Assembly (NCBI GenBank): GCA_030066085.1
Contig: JASJCI010000040.1
Location: 1 to 64,000, forward strand
From: Gammaproteobacteria bacterium
GTDB lineage: Bacteria > Pseudomonadota > Gammaproteobacteria > GCA-001735895
Length of the DNA stretch: 64,000 nt
Direction of reading: 5' to 3'
Both the position numbers and the translations under genes were made by a program. A model generated the notes under the pieces. It saw only the letters and a program-made list of their open reading frames with translations, ran no database searches and had not been told where the DNA came from. Below are positions 18,268 to 27,437 of this stretch, piece by piece; within the stretch, counting starts at the first letter, position 1; each line of letters begins with the position of its first letter.

Positions 18268-18366
18268 TTGTCATCCCGCGGCTTGACCGCGGGATCCAGA
18301 AAGACGGCACCAATGGCTGGGCCCCGCGATTTTTAGGCCCTTTGGGTCCAAGTCGCGGGGCGACAA
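18268..18366. repeat. Palindromic intergenic element, copy 3
   Basis: About 99 bp. Left end TTGTCATCCCGCGGCTTGAC followed by CGCGGGATCCAGA; right end GTCGCGGGGCGACAA. Same terminal pattern as 6113-6206 and 11401-11488, with a diverged right arm (GCCCCGCGATTTTTAGG...). With the palindromes at 18138-18252 it fills the 322-bp gene-free stretch 18118-18439; nothing else coding is seen there. Confidence 0.78.
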
Positions 18367-18405
18367 GGCGCCGCCAAACCCGTGCAAATTTCGACGCGCG
18401 CAAGG

Positions 18406-18411
18406 TATAAT
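18406..18411 (+). promoter_or_regulatory. Probable -10 box of valS
   Basis: Perfect TATAAT 28 bp before the valS ATG. At 17 bp upstream only a weak -35 (TGCAAA, 18383-18388) is visible. Confidence 0.5.
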
Positions 18412-18439
18412 CGCGCCCTTTGATTACCGCCCCGCCTCG

Positions 18440-21214
18440 ATGGAAAAAACCTACGACCCGCACTCGATTGAACAGGACTGGTACGAACGCTGGGAACAGC
18501 AGGGTTACTTCGCCGCCAGCGGCGACGGCGACCCCTACTGCATCGTCATCCCGCCGCCGAACGTCACCGGCAGCCTGCACATGGGGCACGCGTTCCAGGA
18601 CACGATCATGGACACGCTGATCCGCTACCACCGCATGAAGGGGGACGCCACCCTGTGGCAGCCCGGCACCGACCACGCCGGCATCGCCACGCAGATGGTG
18701 GTCGAGCGCCAGCTGCTGCAGGAGGGCAAGAGCCGCCACGACCTCGGACGCGAAGCCTTCACCGAACGGGTGTGGGACTGGAAACATCATTCCGGCGGCA
18801 CGATCACCCGCCAGCTGCGCCGCATGGGCGCATCGCCGGACTGGTCGCGCGAGCGTTTCACGATGGACGAAGGCCTGTCCGCGGCGGTGCAAAAGGTTTT
18901 TATCCAGCTCTACGAGGAAGGGCTGATCTATCGCGGCAGCCGCCTGGTCAACTGGGACCCGGTATTGCACACCGCCATTTCCGATCTCGAGGTCATCAAC
19001 GTCGAGGAAAAAGGCCATCTTTACCACGTGCGCTACCCGATCGTCGGCGATCCGATCGACGGCGTCACCCACATGGAAATCGCGACCACGCGGCCCGAAA
19101 CCATCCTCGCCGACGGTGCGCTGGCGGTCAGTCCCGGCGACGAGCGTTACGCGAAGTTCGTCGGCCGCGAGGTGCAGGTGCCGATGACCACGCGCATCAT
19201 CCCGATCATCACCGACGACTACGTCGACTCCGAGTTCGGTACCGGTTGCGTCAAGATCACCCCGGCGCATGACTTCAATGACTACGAAGTGGGCCAGCGC
19301 CACGAAATGGAGGTAATCAACCTGTTCACGATCGACGCGATCATGAACGACAACGCTCCTGAAGCTTACCGCGGCATGGATCGCTTTGCCGCGCGCGACA
19401 AGATCGTCAAGGATCTCGACGCGGCCGGCCTGCTGGTCAAGGTCGAGGACCACGTTTACAAGCGCCCTTACGGCGACCGTTCGCACGTCGTGATCGAACC
19501 CTATATGACCGACCAGTGGTTCGTGCGCGCCGAGCCGCTGGCGAGGCCGTCGATCGAGGCGGTGCGCAACGGGCGCATCAGGTTCGTGCCGGAAAACTGG
19601 AGCAAGACCTATTACAACTGGATGGAGGACATCCAGGACTGGTGTATCTCGCGCCAGCTGTGGTGGGGCCATCGCATCCCGGCCTGGTACGATGCCGACG
19701 GCAATATCTACGTCGCCCACGACATCGAAGAGGTGCGCGAGAAATACGGCCTCTCCGCCGATGTCGAACTGAGCCAGGACGAGGACGTGCTCGATACCTG
19801 GTTTTCGTCCGCGCTGTGGCCGTTCAGCACGCTCGGCTGGCCCGACCGCGACGACCCGGCGCTGCAAAAGTTCTACCCGACCAGCGTGCTGGTCACCGGC
19901 TTCGACATCATCTTCTTCTGGGTCGCGCGCATGATCATGTTCGGCCTCAAGTTCATGGACGAGGTGCCGTTCCACGAGATCTACATGCACGGCCTCGTGC
20001 GCGACGCCGACGGCAACAAGATGTCGAAGTCCAAGGGTAACGTGCTCGATCCGCTGGACCTGATCGACGGCATATCACTCGACGACCTGCTGGAGAAACG
20101 TACCACCGGCCTGATGCAGCCCGAAATGGCGCCGAAGATCGAGGCGACCACGCGCCGCCATTTCCCCGACGGCATCCCGGCCTACGGTACCGACGCGCTG
20201 CGATTTACCTTCACCGCGCTGGCCTCCACCGGGCGCGACATAAAGTTCGATCTTGGCCGCATCGAGGGTTACCGCAACTTCTGCAACAAGCTGTGGAACG
20301 CGACGCGGTACGTGCTGCAGAACACCGAGAGCGAAGACATCACACGCGGCGACCTGTCCCTTGCCGACCGCTGGATTCTTTCGCGCCTGCAGCAAGTGAG
20401 CGACAGCGTCGCCGGCCACATCAAGATCTATCGCTTCGACCTGCTCGCACGCGATCTGTACGAATTTGTCTGGAACGACTACTGCGACTGGTACATCGAG
20501 CTGTCGAAACCGGTGCTCTACGCCGACGACGCTTCACCCGCGGCCAAACAGGCCGCGCGCCACACGCTGCTGACCGTGCTGGAAGCCATCCTGCGCCTGC
20601 TGCACCCGGTCATGCCGTTCGTCACCGAGGAACTCTGGCAAAAGGTTGCGCCGCTGATCGATATCGATGGCGAAACCATCATGCACCGCCCCTACCCCGG
20701 GATGGACGCGAATCTCGTCGACGACGACGCCACCGCCGAACTCGAATGGGTCAAGACTTTCGTCATGGGCGTGCGCCAGATTCGCTCCGAAAACGACATC
20801 AAGCCCGGCAAGCCGCTGCCGGTGGTGTGCCAGAACGGCAGCGCGACGGACAAGCAGCGTATCGATCGTAATCGCAGTCTGCTGCACGCGCTCGCGCGCC
20901 TGCAGAAAATCGACTGGCTCGACGGCGAACCCGATTCGCCCGACTTCGCCACCGCGCTGGTCGGCGAGATGAAACTGCTCATCCCGATGGCCGGCCTGAT
21001 CGACAAGCAGGCCGAGCTCGAGCGCCTGCAGAAAAACATCGAAAAGAACGAGCAGGATCGCCAGCGCATCAGCGCCAAGCTCGGCAATCAAAACTTCGTT
21101 GCGCGCGCACCGCGGGAAGTGGTCGACAAGGAACGCGAAAAGCTGGCCGACGTCGAAGCCGCGCTCGCCAACCTGCGCGCGCAGGAAGAACGTATTGCGT
21201 CGATCGGACAGTAG
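18440..21214 (+). CDS. valS: Valyl-tRNA synthetase
   Basis: 924 aa class Ia synthetase. HIGH-type motif in [14 protein letters not shown] (about residues 39-52), CP1 editing domain ([20 protein letters not shown]), KMSKS motif NKMSKSKGN (about 525-533), an anticodon-binding helical domain, and the C-terminal coiled-coil arm typical of ValRS (residues about 855-924, [19 protein letters not shown]). Starts [19 protein letters not shown], the normal family start. Preceded by a TATAAT box and palindromic repeats. Confidence 0.98.
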   Translation: MEKTYDPHSIEQDWYERWEQQGYFAASGDGDPYCIVIPPPNVTGSLHMGHAFQDTIMDTLIRYHRMKGDATLWQPGTDHAGIATQMVVERQLLQEGKSRHDLGREAFTERVWDWKHHSGGTITRQLRRMGASPDWSRERFTMDEGLSAAVQKVFIQLYEEGLIYRGSRLVNWDPVLHTAISDLEVINVEEKGHLYHVRYPIVGDPIDGVTHMEIATTRPETILADGALAVSPGDERYAKFVGREVQVPMTTRIIPIITDDYVDSEFGTGCVKITPAHDFNDYEVGQRHEMEVINLFTIDAIMNDNAPEAYRGMDRFAARDKIVKDLDAAGLLVKVEDHVYKRPYGDRSHVVIEPYMTDQWFVRAEPLARPSIEAVRNGRIRFVPENWSKTYYNWMEDIQDWCISRQLWWGHRIPAWYDADGNIYVAHDIEEVREKYGLSADVELSQDEDVLDTWFSSALWPFSTLGWPDRDDPALQKFYPTSVLVTGFDIIFFWVARMIMFGLKFMDEVPFHEIYMHGLVRDADGNKMSKSKGNVLDPLDLIDGISLDDLLEKRTTGLMQPEMAPKIEATTRRHFPDGIPAYGTDALRFTFTALASTGRDIKFDLGRIEGYRNFCNKLWNATRYVLQNTESEDITRGDLSLADRWILSRLQQVSDSVAGHIKIYRFDLLARDLYEFVWNDYCDWYIELSKPVLYADDASPAAKQAARHTLLTVLEAILRLLHPVMPFVTEELWQKVAPLIDIDGETIMHRPYPGMDANLVDDDATAELEWVKTFVMGVRQIRSENDIKPGKPLPVVCQNGSATDKQRIDRNRSLLHALARLQKIDWLDGEPDSPDFATALVGEMKLLIPMAGLIDKQAELERLQKNIEKNEQDRQRISAKLGNQNFVARAPREVVDKEREKLADVEAALANLRAQEERIASIGQ

Positions 21215-21262
21215 TGGCGGACGCTGCTCCCATGGGCCCCTGGCTCGTGGCACAATGTCCCG

Positions 21263-22357
21263 GTGAAACTCGTCGGCGCCGCCATTTACGCGCAGTACCA
21301 GCCGTTCAGGGATGGCCCGTACCGCTGTCGTGGCCAGTCTGAAGAGGGCTTCGAATCCACCATCCTGCGCCTCGAAACCGACACCGGTCTCGTCGGCTGG
21401 GGCGAATTTGCGCCGCTCGGCTCGTTCTACTCCGAAGCCTTCGCCAGTGGCGCCCGCGCCGGCCTCGCCGAACTACTGCCCGGCCTGCTCGGCTGCAATC
21501 CCTTGCAGATCGCCGACGTCAATTGCCGCATGGATCACGTCATGCTCGGCCAGCCCTACGTCAAGAGCGCCATCGACATGGCCTGCTGGGACCTGCTCGG
21601 CCACGCCACGGGCCAGTCGCTCGCGACCCTGCTCGGTGGGCGTTTCACCGACTCGACCGCGTTATACCGTTCGGTATCCCAGGACGAGCCCGGCATCATG
21701 GTGGCACGCGCGCTGAAATATGTCGCCGAGGGCTACCGCCGCATCCAGGTCAAGGTCGGCGACGATCCGCTAGTCGACGCCCAACGCATGCGTGCCGTGC
21801 GCGCGGCGCTCGATGACGAAGTGCTGCTGCTGGCGGATGCCAACGGTGCCTGGACCCTTGCCGAGGCGCTGCGCTTTACCACCGCAATGGCGGACGCCGA
21901 CTACTACCTCGAACAACCCTGCGCCGAACTCGATGAAAACATCGCGCTGGGTCGACACTGCCGGCAACCGATGCTGCTCGATGAATCCATCAAGACCCCG
22001 GCCGACCTGCTTGCGGCCGCCGCAGCCGGCGTCAGCGGGGTTACCATCAAGGTCTCGCGTGTCGGCGGCATCACCCGGGCGCGCCTGCTGCGCGACCTGG
22101 CCGTGGCGCGTCGAATGAAGGTTTGCATCGAGGACACCGGCGGTAGCGACATCGACAGCGCCGCAACCATCCTGATGATGGTGTCGATGCCACGGGAGTT
22201 GCAGATGCACACGGTCGACTTCATGAACTGGGTCGATGCTTCCAACGGTAAGGGCATACCGCAACCCCGCGAGGGCAGGATGCTTGCACCCCGCGGACCC
22301 GGGCTTGGAATCGAAACCGACCCTTCGCAACTGGGTCAGCCACTGGCGGTATTCTAG
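21263..22357 (+). CDS. Enolase-superfamily (mandelate racemase / muconate lactonizing) enzyme
   Basis: 364 aa, GTG start. Capping domain followed by a TIM-like barrel. Visible residues: the first-base motif RIQVKVGDD (Gln-x-Lys in place of Lys-x-Lys), metal ligands in LADANGAW, YLEQPC and LDESI, and a second-base Lys in VTIKVSRVGGIT. EDTGGSDIDSAA near the C-terminus resembles proteins annotated as cis-3-hydroxy-L-proline dehydratase or hydroxyproline-betaine 2-epimerase, so an amino-acid or betaine substrate is a reasonable guess. The sequence alone cannot settle the reaction. It is alone, 48 bp after valS and on the same strand, without transporter or catabolic neighbours. Confidence 0.85.
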   Translation: MKLVGAAIYAQYQPFRDGPYRCRGQSEEGFESTILRLETDTGLVGWGEFAPLGSFYSEAFASGARAGLAELLPGLLGCNPLQIADVNCRMDHVMLGQPYVKSAIDMACWDLLGHATGQSLATLLGGRFTDSTALYRSVSQDEPGIMVARALKYVAEGYRRIQVKVGDDPLVDAQRMRAVRAALDDEVLLLADANGAWTLAEALRFTTAMADADYYLEQPCAELDENIALGRHCRQPMLLDESIKTPADLLAAAAAGVSGVTIKVSRVGGITRARLLRDLAVARRMKVCIEDTGGSDIDSAATILMMVSMPRELQMHTVDFMNWVDASNGKGIPQPREGRMLAPRGPGLGIETDPSQLGQPLAVF

Positions 22358-22473
22358 CCCCGGCTCGTGCAATTGACGGCAGAATCTCATTCTCCCGCTG
22401 CGGACCGTTTCAACAGTTTTCCGTTGAACTAGACTTGTCGTGAGCAAAATCGAGCCGCGTCGTTACCGTCACG

Positions 22474-24147
22474 GTGTATTTGCACATCGGACAATCAATT
22501 TTACCTGTAACAGTGACCGCCACTTCGTACCTGAACATCGCTGAACTCGAACGCAAGCTTGCTGCGATAATCGCGCTTTGCCTGTCGCTGGTGTTTAGCG
22601 GGCCCCTGCGGGCGCAGGATTGCAGACCGCCGGGAGAGAGCCTCGAGGGCTTGCCGATTGTCGAGATCTCGATCGAAAACCGCGACATTTTCGACCTCGA
22701 GCGCGAGGATCAGAATCTGTGGATTCATCGCCTGGCCAACCGGCTCCACATCAACACGCAAAAGGAGACGATAGAGGATCAGCTGTTGTTCGGTGTCCGG
22801 GATGGGTACAACCAGCAGCTGATCGACGAGACCGAGCGCCTGCTGCGCAGCCGGGGCTACATTCACGACGCCAGGATCACCGCGCAGGAAATTTGCGGGG
22901 AAGGCGTGAAGTTGACGGTAACGACTACCGACAACTGGACCCTGACACCGAGTATCTCGTTCAATCGCTCCGGCGGAGAGACGCGCACGGCCGTGGAACT
23001 CCAGGAATCCAATCTGCTCGGGCTGGGCACCGAAGTTATCATCCAGGCCGAATCGGACGAGGACCGGGACTCGAACGCCTTTATCTACCGGGACAAGAAC
23101 TGGCTGGGAGATTTCAAGTCCCTGAAACTGGAATTCGCCGACAACAGCGATGGCCACCTTTACGAGGTGGACACGATTCGTCCCTTCGTAAAGCTGGATT
23201 CGAGATATGCCTACGCGGCAGAGGCTGCCTCGATCGAGCGGGAAAACCCGATCTACGAACAGGGTGACGAGGTCGCCAGTATAGGCGAAATGAACGATTC
23301 GCTGCTGTTGAGTTACGGCTGGTCCGATGGCCTGGTCGATAACCGGGTTTCGAGATATCGCCTGGGCTGGTTCTTCAACGAGCTGCGATACAACAGGGTC
23401 GATGATGCCTCGGTCGAGCTGCCGGAAGACGTCGACAAGAGTTATCCCTTCTTCGAATACGAGTACCTGAGAGTCAAGTACGTGGAGAGGGTAAATTTCC
23501 GGGTCATGGGTATAACCGAGGATATCAAGCTGGGCAGCAGCCTGCGCACCAGGATCGGCTGGAAGGACGAGGCCTTCGGTTCATCCCAGGATGGCCATGC
23601 CATCGAATTCGACTACAGTTTCGGCAATTTCATTACTGCTCACACCCTGAGCCTGTTCGACCTGGAGCTGATCCACGAAGCCAACGACACAATCGACGAT
23701 ACCGGTCGAATGACGCTGCAGGGTCAGCTTTACAATTTCCGCGGCGTTAACCACAGCTATGTGCTGCGCAGCAGGTTCGAGGCAGCGCAAAATCCGGAGT
23801 TGTACGAGCGCATCGAAGTCGGTGGCGATTCCGACCTCAAGGGATACCCGGTGCGATTTCAGAACGGCGACCGGGCATTCACGTTTTCCGTGGAGCGACG
23901 AGTCTATTTCAACGTGTACCTGTGGCAGCTCCTGAAATTCGGCTTTGCCGTGTTCGCGGAAGCGGGTTCGGCCTGGAGCGAAGGGGAAGACCCGGTCTGG
24001 CTCAGCGATATCGGTACCGGTTTGCGCATGGTATCGACACGCCAGTCGAGCTCCAAGGTATTGCATATCGACATAGCCTTTCCGCTGAGCGAAAAGGACG
24101 AGATCGACGAGTATCAACTCTACATCAAGGCAAGAACCGAATTCTGA
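22474..24147 (+). CDS. BamA/TamA-like outer-membrane protein with one POTRA-type domain
   Basis: 557 aa from the GTG at 22474; a GTG at 22513 is equally possible and would give a more normal signal peptide. Signal segment KLAAIIALCLSLVFSGPLRAQ, then one POTRA-like domain (about residues 60-150: IVEISIENRDIFDLE ... ETERLLRSRGYIHDARI). Then a predicted 16-stranded beta-barrel beginning NWTLTPSISFNRSGGETR. ERIEVGGDSDLKGYP corresponds to the conserved lid-loop region (VRGY/F motif) of the Omp85 superfamily. The protein ends in Phe, as expected of an outer-membrane barrel. No partner gene (bam, tam or passenger) is adjacent, so its client is unknown. Confidence 0.82.
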   Translation: MYLHIGQSILPVTVTATSYLNIAELERKLAAIIALCLSLVFSGPLRAQDCRPPGESLEGLPIVEISIENRDIFDLEREDQNLWIHRLANRLHINTQKETIEDQLLFGVRDGYNQQLIDETERLLRSRGYIHDARITAQEICGEGVKLTVTTTDNWTLTPSISFNRSGGETRTAVELQESNLLGLGTEVIIQAESDEDRDSNAFIYRDKNWLGDFKSLKLEFADNSDGHLYEVDTIRPFVKLDSRYAYAAEAASIERENPIYEQGDEVASIGEMNDSLLLSYGWSDGLVDNRVSRYRLGWFFNELRYNRVDDASVELPEDVDKSYPFFEYEYLRVKYVERVNFRVMGITEDIKLGSSLRTRIGWKDEAFGSSQDGHAIEFDYSFGNFITAHTLSLFDLELIHEANDTIDDTGRMTLQGQLYNFRGVNHSYVLRSRFEAAQNPELYERIEVGGDSDLKGYPVRFQNGDRAFTFSVERRVYFNVYLWQLLKFGFAVFAEAGSAWSEGEDPVWLSDIGTGLRMVSTRQSSSKVLHIDIAFPLSEKDEIDEYQLYIKARTEF

Positions 24148-24263
24148 TCCGGGCCAGCGGCAGCATTACTCTCCCGTCCCGCACGGGCAGGGCGAGTCCT
24201 GGCAAGGAAATCTGGCCCCATTTAGGCTAGACTGCAACCATCAGGCCGCTGCTCGATATCCCG

Positions 24264-25079
24264 ATGTACCTGTCTCGTTCGATTACAAGCACCCTCATCG
24301 TACTGGTTCTGCTGGCAGCTCCCGTTACGGCCAGCCAGCCGCCCGGTGAAGCATACCGCCTCGGCGTAGTGCCCTACCTCAGCACCCTGCGCCTCGAGGC
24401 CGCCTACGCACCGATCGCGGCCGAGCTCGCCAGCGAGATCGATCATCCGGTCGACTTCAGGACCGCTTCGCGATTCGGTATTTTCAGGGACAACCTCGAG
24501 TCGGGAACCTATGATCTCGCAATAATTCCGCCGGTGCTGTATCCCGTGGCGGTCGAGCGCTTCGGTTACCTGCCGCTGCTGCGGGTGCGCGAACCGCTGT
24601 TTGCGATGATCATGGTCATCGAGGACGGTCCCATCCGGCGCCTCGAGGATCTGAAGGGTAAGCTGATCATGGCACCACCCGTGAACGGGCCTGTGGTCGG
24701 GGCGGCAAAACGGCGCCTGGCCGAAATCGGCATCGATCCCGCAACCGAGGTCAGGTTCGAGCATTCGAAAACGCACAGCTCCTGCCTGCAGCAGGTCTTG
24801 CTGAAAAACGTCGACGCCTGTCTTGCGCCGGACTTTGCCCAGGCCGCGTTCGAGGATTCGATGCATGCCCGTCTGCGAGTGTTGCTGCGTACCGAGGCTG
24901 GTCCCAGCCGTTTCCTGGTGGCGCATGCGACCCTGCCGGACCCGATTCGTGAGCGCATCCGGCAGGTCATCCTTTCCTGGTCCAACACCGAGACCGGCAA
25001 CAAGCTGTTCGCAGGGATAAAAACCCGGGGCTTCGTCGATATCGGCGCTGGCGGGCTCGATCCACTCGGCACCGAGTGA
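24264..25079 (+). CDS. PhnD-type periplasmic substrate-binding protein
   Basis: 271 aa with a signal peptide (MYLSRSITSTLIVLVLLAAP, cleavage after VTAS). Family features of phosphate/phosphite/phosphonate ABC transporter binding proteins: YRLGVVPYLS near the start, YDLAIIPPVLYP, LEDLKGKLIMAPP, and a Ser/Thr-rich ligand loop HSKTHSSCLQQVL. No permease or ATPase gene is adjacent, so it is an orphan binding protein. Orphan PhnD-like proteins also occur as sensor-associated ligand binders, so the phosphonate substrate is uncertain. Confidence 0.82.
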   Translation: MYLSRSITSTLIVLVLLAAPVTASQPPGEAYRLGVVPYLSTLRLEAAYAPIAAELASEIDHPVDFRTASRFGIFRDNLESGTYDLAIIPPVLYPVAVERFGYLPLLRVREPLFAMIMVIEDGPIRRLEDLKGKLIMAPPVNGPVVGAAKRRLAEIGIDPATEVRFEHSKTHSSCLQQVLLKNVDACLAPDFAQAAFEDSMHARLRVLLRTEAGPSRFLVAHATLPDPIRERIRQVILSWSNTETGNKLFAGIKTRGFVDIGAGGLDPLGTE

Positions 25080-25218
25080 CGCTACCACCACGCACAACTG
25101 ACCGGGCGAGGCGCACGGCCCCCGGCAGCAACACGGGGGTCGCTGTCGCTTGCGCCCGGGATCTTTGCGCGGCGCCTGATTTTTACCCACGACAGCGACT
25201 GCGCAGATACCGCATCCG

Positions 25219-25419
25219 TCAGGCAGCCAGACCGCGTTGCCGAGCCGGTTTACCCTCCCATATTCTTTCGTGAATCGCGAACACGACGGTTTGTACCACC
25301 GGCTCGAGCAGGCCGATTCCGAGCGCGACGGCGAGGTCGCCCGTCAGCGCGAAGGCTACGCCGGTTGCGACGGCGATATGGAGGATGCCGTAAGATCCCG
25401 TCTTTAATGCCAGTCTCAT
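25219..25419 (-). CDS. DUF2061 small membrane protein
   Basis: 66 aa. Matches the DUF2061 pattern: KTGSYGILHIAVATGVAFALTG (read in parts), then LALGIGLLEPVVQTVVF-like helix (here VALGIGLLEPVVQTVVFAIH), then HERIWEG. Two membrane segments with a conserved Glu between them and the HERxW signature after the second. GGAG ribosome-binding site 6 bp before the ATG. Function of the family is unknown. Upstream 25080-25218 holds no gene that I can support. Confidence 0.85.
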   Translation of the reverse strand: MRLALKTGSYGILHIAVATGVAFALTGDLAVALGIGLLEPVVQTVVFAIHERIWEGKPARQRGLAA

Positions 25420-25509
25420 AACAGGCTCCAGGGGTCGGGTTTATTGTCTGCCTCGACCGGCCCCGATTGTTGCAATCGAGGCCGGACCGATTGCTCTGCT
25501 GGCGGCAGC

Positions 25510-25986
25510 TCAGGAAATCATCGAGCGCAGCATCCAGGCAGTTTTCTCGTGCACCTGCATGCGCTGCGTCAGCAGGTCGGCGGTGGGCTCGTCACTCGCG
25601 GCATCGACCACCGGGAAAATGCTGCGCGCGGTGCGCACAACGGTTTCCTGGTCTTCGACCAGTTGCGCGATCATGTCCTCCGCGCTGGGTGCTCCACGTT
25701 CCTCGCGGATTTCGGTCAGCTCGGAGAATTGTGCGTAGGAGCCGGGCGCCGGCACGCCGAGGGCGCGAATACGTTCGGCGATTTCGTCGACGGCGGTCGC
25801 AAGTTCGGTGTACTGTTGCTCGAACATCGTGTGCAGGGTGTTGAACATCGGACCCGTGACATTCCAGTGGAAGTTGTGGGTCTTGAGGTAGAGGGTGTAG
25901 GTGTCGGCGAGCAACCGGGACAGGCCGTCGGCGATATTTTCCCGGTCTTCTGCCTTGATTCCAATATTGATTTGTGTTGCGTGCAT
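25510..25986 (-). CDS. dps: Dps family ferritin-like DNA-protection protein
   Basis: 158 aa. Forms a dodecamer that oxidises Fe(II) with H2O2 and stores iron, protecting DNA. The intersubunit ferroxidase ligands are readable: His40 in NFHWNVTGP, His52 and Glu56 in LHTMFEQQY, Asp67 and Glu71 in AVDEIAERI. The N-terminus (MHATQINIG) is short and not Lys-rich, so direct DNA binding like that of E. coli Dps is doubtful. Good GAGGAG ribosome-binding site. Divergent from oxyR. Confidence 0.96.
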   Translation of the reverse strand: MHATQINIGIKAEDRENIADGLSRLLADTYTLYLKTHNFHWNVTGPMFNTLHTMFEQQYTELATAVDEIAERIRALGVPAPGSYAQFSELTEIREERGAPSAEDMIAQLVEDQETVVRTARSIFPVVDAASDEPTADLLTQRMQVHEKTAWMLRSMIS

Positions 25987-26034
25987 GAGCTTTCTCCTCG
26001 GTCACCAAGTGAATATCAACGTCTGAGGAGGGCA

Positions 26035-26063
26035 AGAATAGGCGCCATTTTTATCCGTGTAAA
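26035..26063 (-). promoter_or_regulatory. Probable dps promoter in the dps-oxyR intergenic region
   Basis: Minus strand: -35 TTTACA (26058-26063), 17-bp spacer, -10 TATTCT (26035-26040). Immediately upstream is a very A/T-rich stretch (about 26066-26090) where a regulator such as OxyR could bind, but no clean ATAG-N7-CTAT array was recognised. Confidence 0.5.
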
Positions 26064-26119
26064 ACGATTAAATATTAATATATAATTCGTGTTTTCCGAA
26101 TTTATTTCTGCCCTGTCCC

Positions 26120-27022
26120 GTGCAGCTATTGCCGACCCTGAAACAGCTCGAATACCTGATCGCGCTCGATGATACGCGCCACTTCGGCAGGGCCGCGGCG
26201 CGCTGCTACATCACCCCGTCCACGCTGAGTGCAGGCATCCAGGATCTCGAGCGCACCCTCGGAGTCGCCGTCGCCGAGCGCACCAAGCGCCGGGTCATCA
26301 TGACGCCGATCGGGCAGGAGATAGCCACCCGGGGCCGGGCCCTGTTGCGCGATGCGCGCGACATCATGGATCTCGCGTCGACCCGGCGCCATCCGCTCGG
26401 TGGCGACCTGCGCCTCGGCGCCATACCGACTATCAGTCCCTTCCTGTTACCCGGCGTGCTTCCCGGGCTGCGCCAGCGGTACCCCGAGCTGCGCCTGTTC
26501 CTGGCGGAGGACAAAACCGATGCCCTGCTGGGTCAACTGCGCGAAGGCAGGATCGACCTGGCGTTGATTGCGCTGCCCTACGACATCGGCGACCTCGAAC
26601 AGCGAACCCTGTTCGCGGATCCGTTTCACTTTGCCTGCAGCATTCATCATCCGCTGGCTTCCCGATCGACGGTGGACCCGAAGACCCTGACAGAACAACC
26701 CCTGCTGCTGCTGGGCGAAGGACATTGCCTGCGCGGCCACGCGCTCGACGCCTGCCAGCTCGGCAGCCGCCGGGTGCGCGAACAGTACGAGGCCAGCAGC
26801 CTGCACACGCTGGTGCAAATGGCCGCGACGGGTATCGGGGTAACCCTGCTGCCGCGGCTTGCGATCGAGGCCGGCATCACCAGCGGTACCGACCTGGCCA
26901 TAGTGCCACTGAAACAGGCGGTGCAACGCCAGATCGTGCTGGTCTGGCGCCCTACCTCGCTGCGCAAGCCCGACTTTGTGGAGTTCGGTGACGCACTGCA
27001 AGAACTCTCGATGCAAGGGTAA
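26120..27022 (+). CDS. oxyR: Hydrogen-peroxide sensor OxyR (LysR family)
   Basis: 300 aa, GTG start. N-terminal winged helix-turn-helix (LKQLEYLIALDDTRHFGRAA, CYITPSTLSAGI), then the LysR regulatory domain. The redox-active pair is present: Cys203 in LLGEGHCLRGH and Cys212 in ALDAC, spaced nine residues apart like C199/C208 of E. coli OxyR. Divergent from dps, a classic OxyR target, over a 133-bp intergenic region. Likely controls dps and itself. Confidence 0.96.
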   Translation: MQLLPTLKQLEYLIALDDTRHFGRAAARCYITPSTLSAGIQDLERTLGVAVAERTKRRVIMTPIGQEIATRGRALLRDARDIMDLASTRRHPLGGDLRLGAIPTISPFLLPGVLPGLRQRYPELRLFLAEDKTDALLGQLREGRIDLALIALPYDIGDLEQRTLFADPFHFACSIHHPLASRSTVDPKTLTEQPLLLLGEGHCLRGHALDACQLGSRRVREQYEASSLHTLVQMAATGIGVTLLPRLAIEAGITSGTDLAIVPLKQAVQRQIVLVWRPTSLRKPDFVEFGDALQELSMQG

Positions 27023-27035
27023 GTATCACGCCGAC

Positions 27036-27251
27036 ATGAACCGGATCAACCCGAGAAAACTGCTTGACAGCAAGTGGACCGCCGTCAACCCGGCGCGGCG
27101 GGAAAAACACTTCGTGGTAACGGAAATTCAATTCGACGAAGACGGTACGGTTCTGTATTGCCTGCTCGAGGCAGTTATTTCACGCCGCTCCGAGCGGATC
27201 GACTGGCGGGAACTCAAGCACCGGGACCAGTGGCTGCAGGGCTGGAAGTAA
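27036..27251 (+). CDS. TIGR02450-type small conserved protein
   Basis: 71 aa starting MNRINPRKLLDSKWTAV and ending LKHRDQWLQGWK, matching a conserved family of short Trp-containing proteins of unknown function. Conserved features seen: NPRKLL.SKWTAV, EKHFVVTE, LLEAVISRRSERIDW. The ATG at 27036 is chosen; an in-frame extension to 26976 would run into the oxyR coding region. 13 bp after the oxyR stop, probably in the same transcript. Confidence 0.85.
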   Translation: MNRINPRKLLDSKWTAVNPARREKHFVVTEIQFDEDGTVLYCLLEAVISRRSERIDWRELKHRDQWLQGWK

Positions 27252-27437
27252 ATTCAAGGCCGGGGTGATTCGCAGCGACCCGAAAACGGGCCCGGCCAGG
27301 TTTCGCCTGACCGTGTTTCGTGCAGCGACAACTCGACTCGCAAATCGCAGGAGTCCGCGGTCAGCCAACGCGATCGTCGCTTCGCCTGATTTGACCTACA
27401 ATGCCGGTGTCGTTTTCTGACTACGGGGGGCGGGGTC

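Noticed and set aside
18188-19990. 600-codon minus-strand open frame opposite valS
   Set aside because: Antisense of valS; runs out through palindromic repeats and has no motif.
26064-26119. Canonical OxyR operator (four ATAG/CTAT half-sites)
   Set aside because: The stretch is A/T-rich and partly palindromic, but I could not align it convincingly to the consensus spacing.
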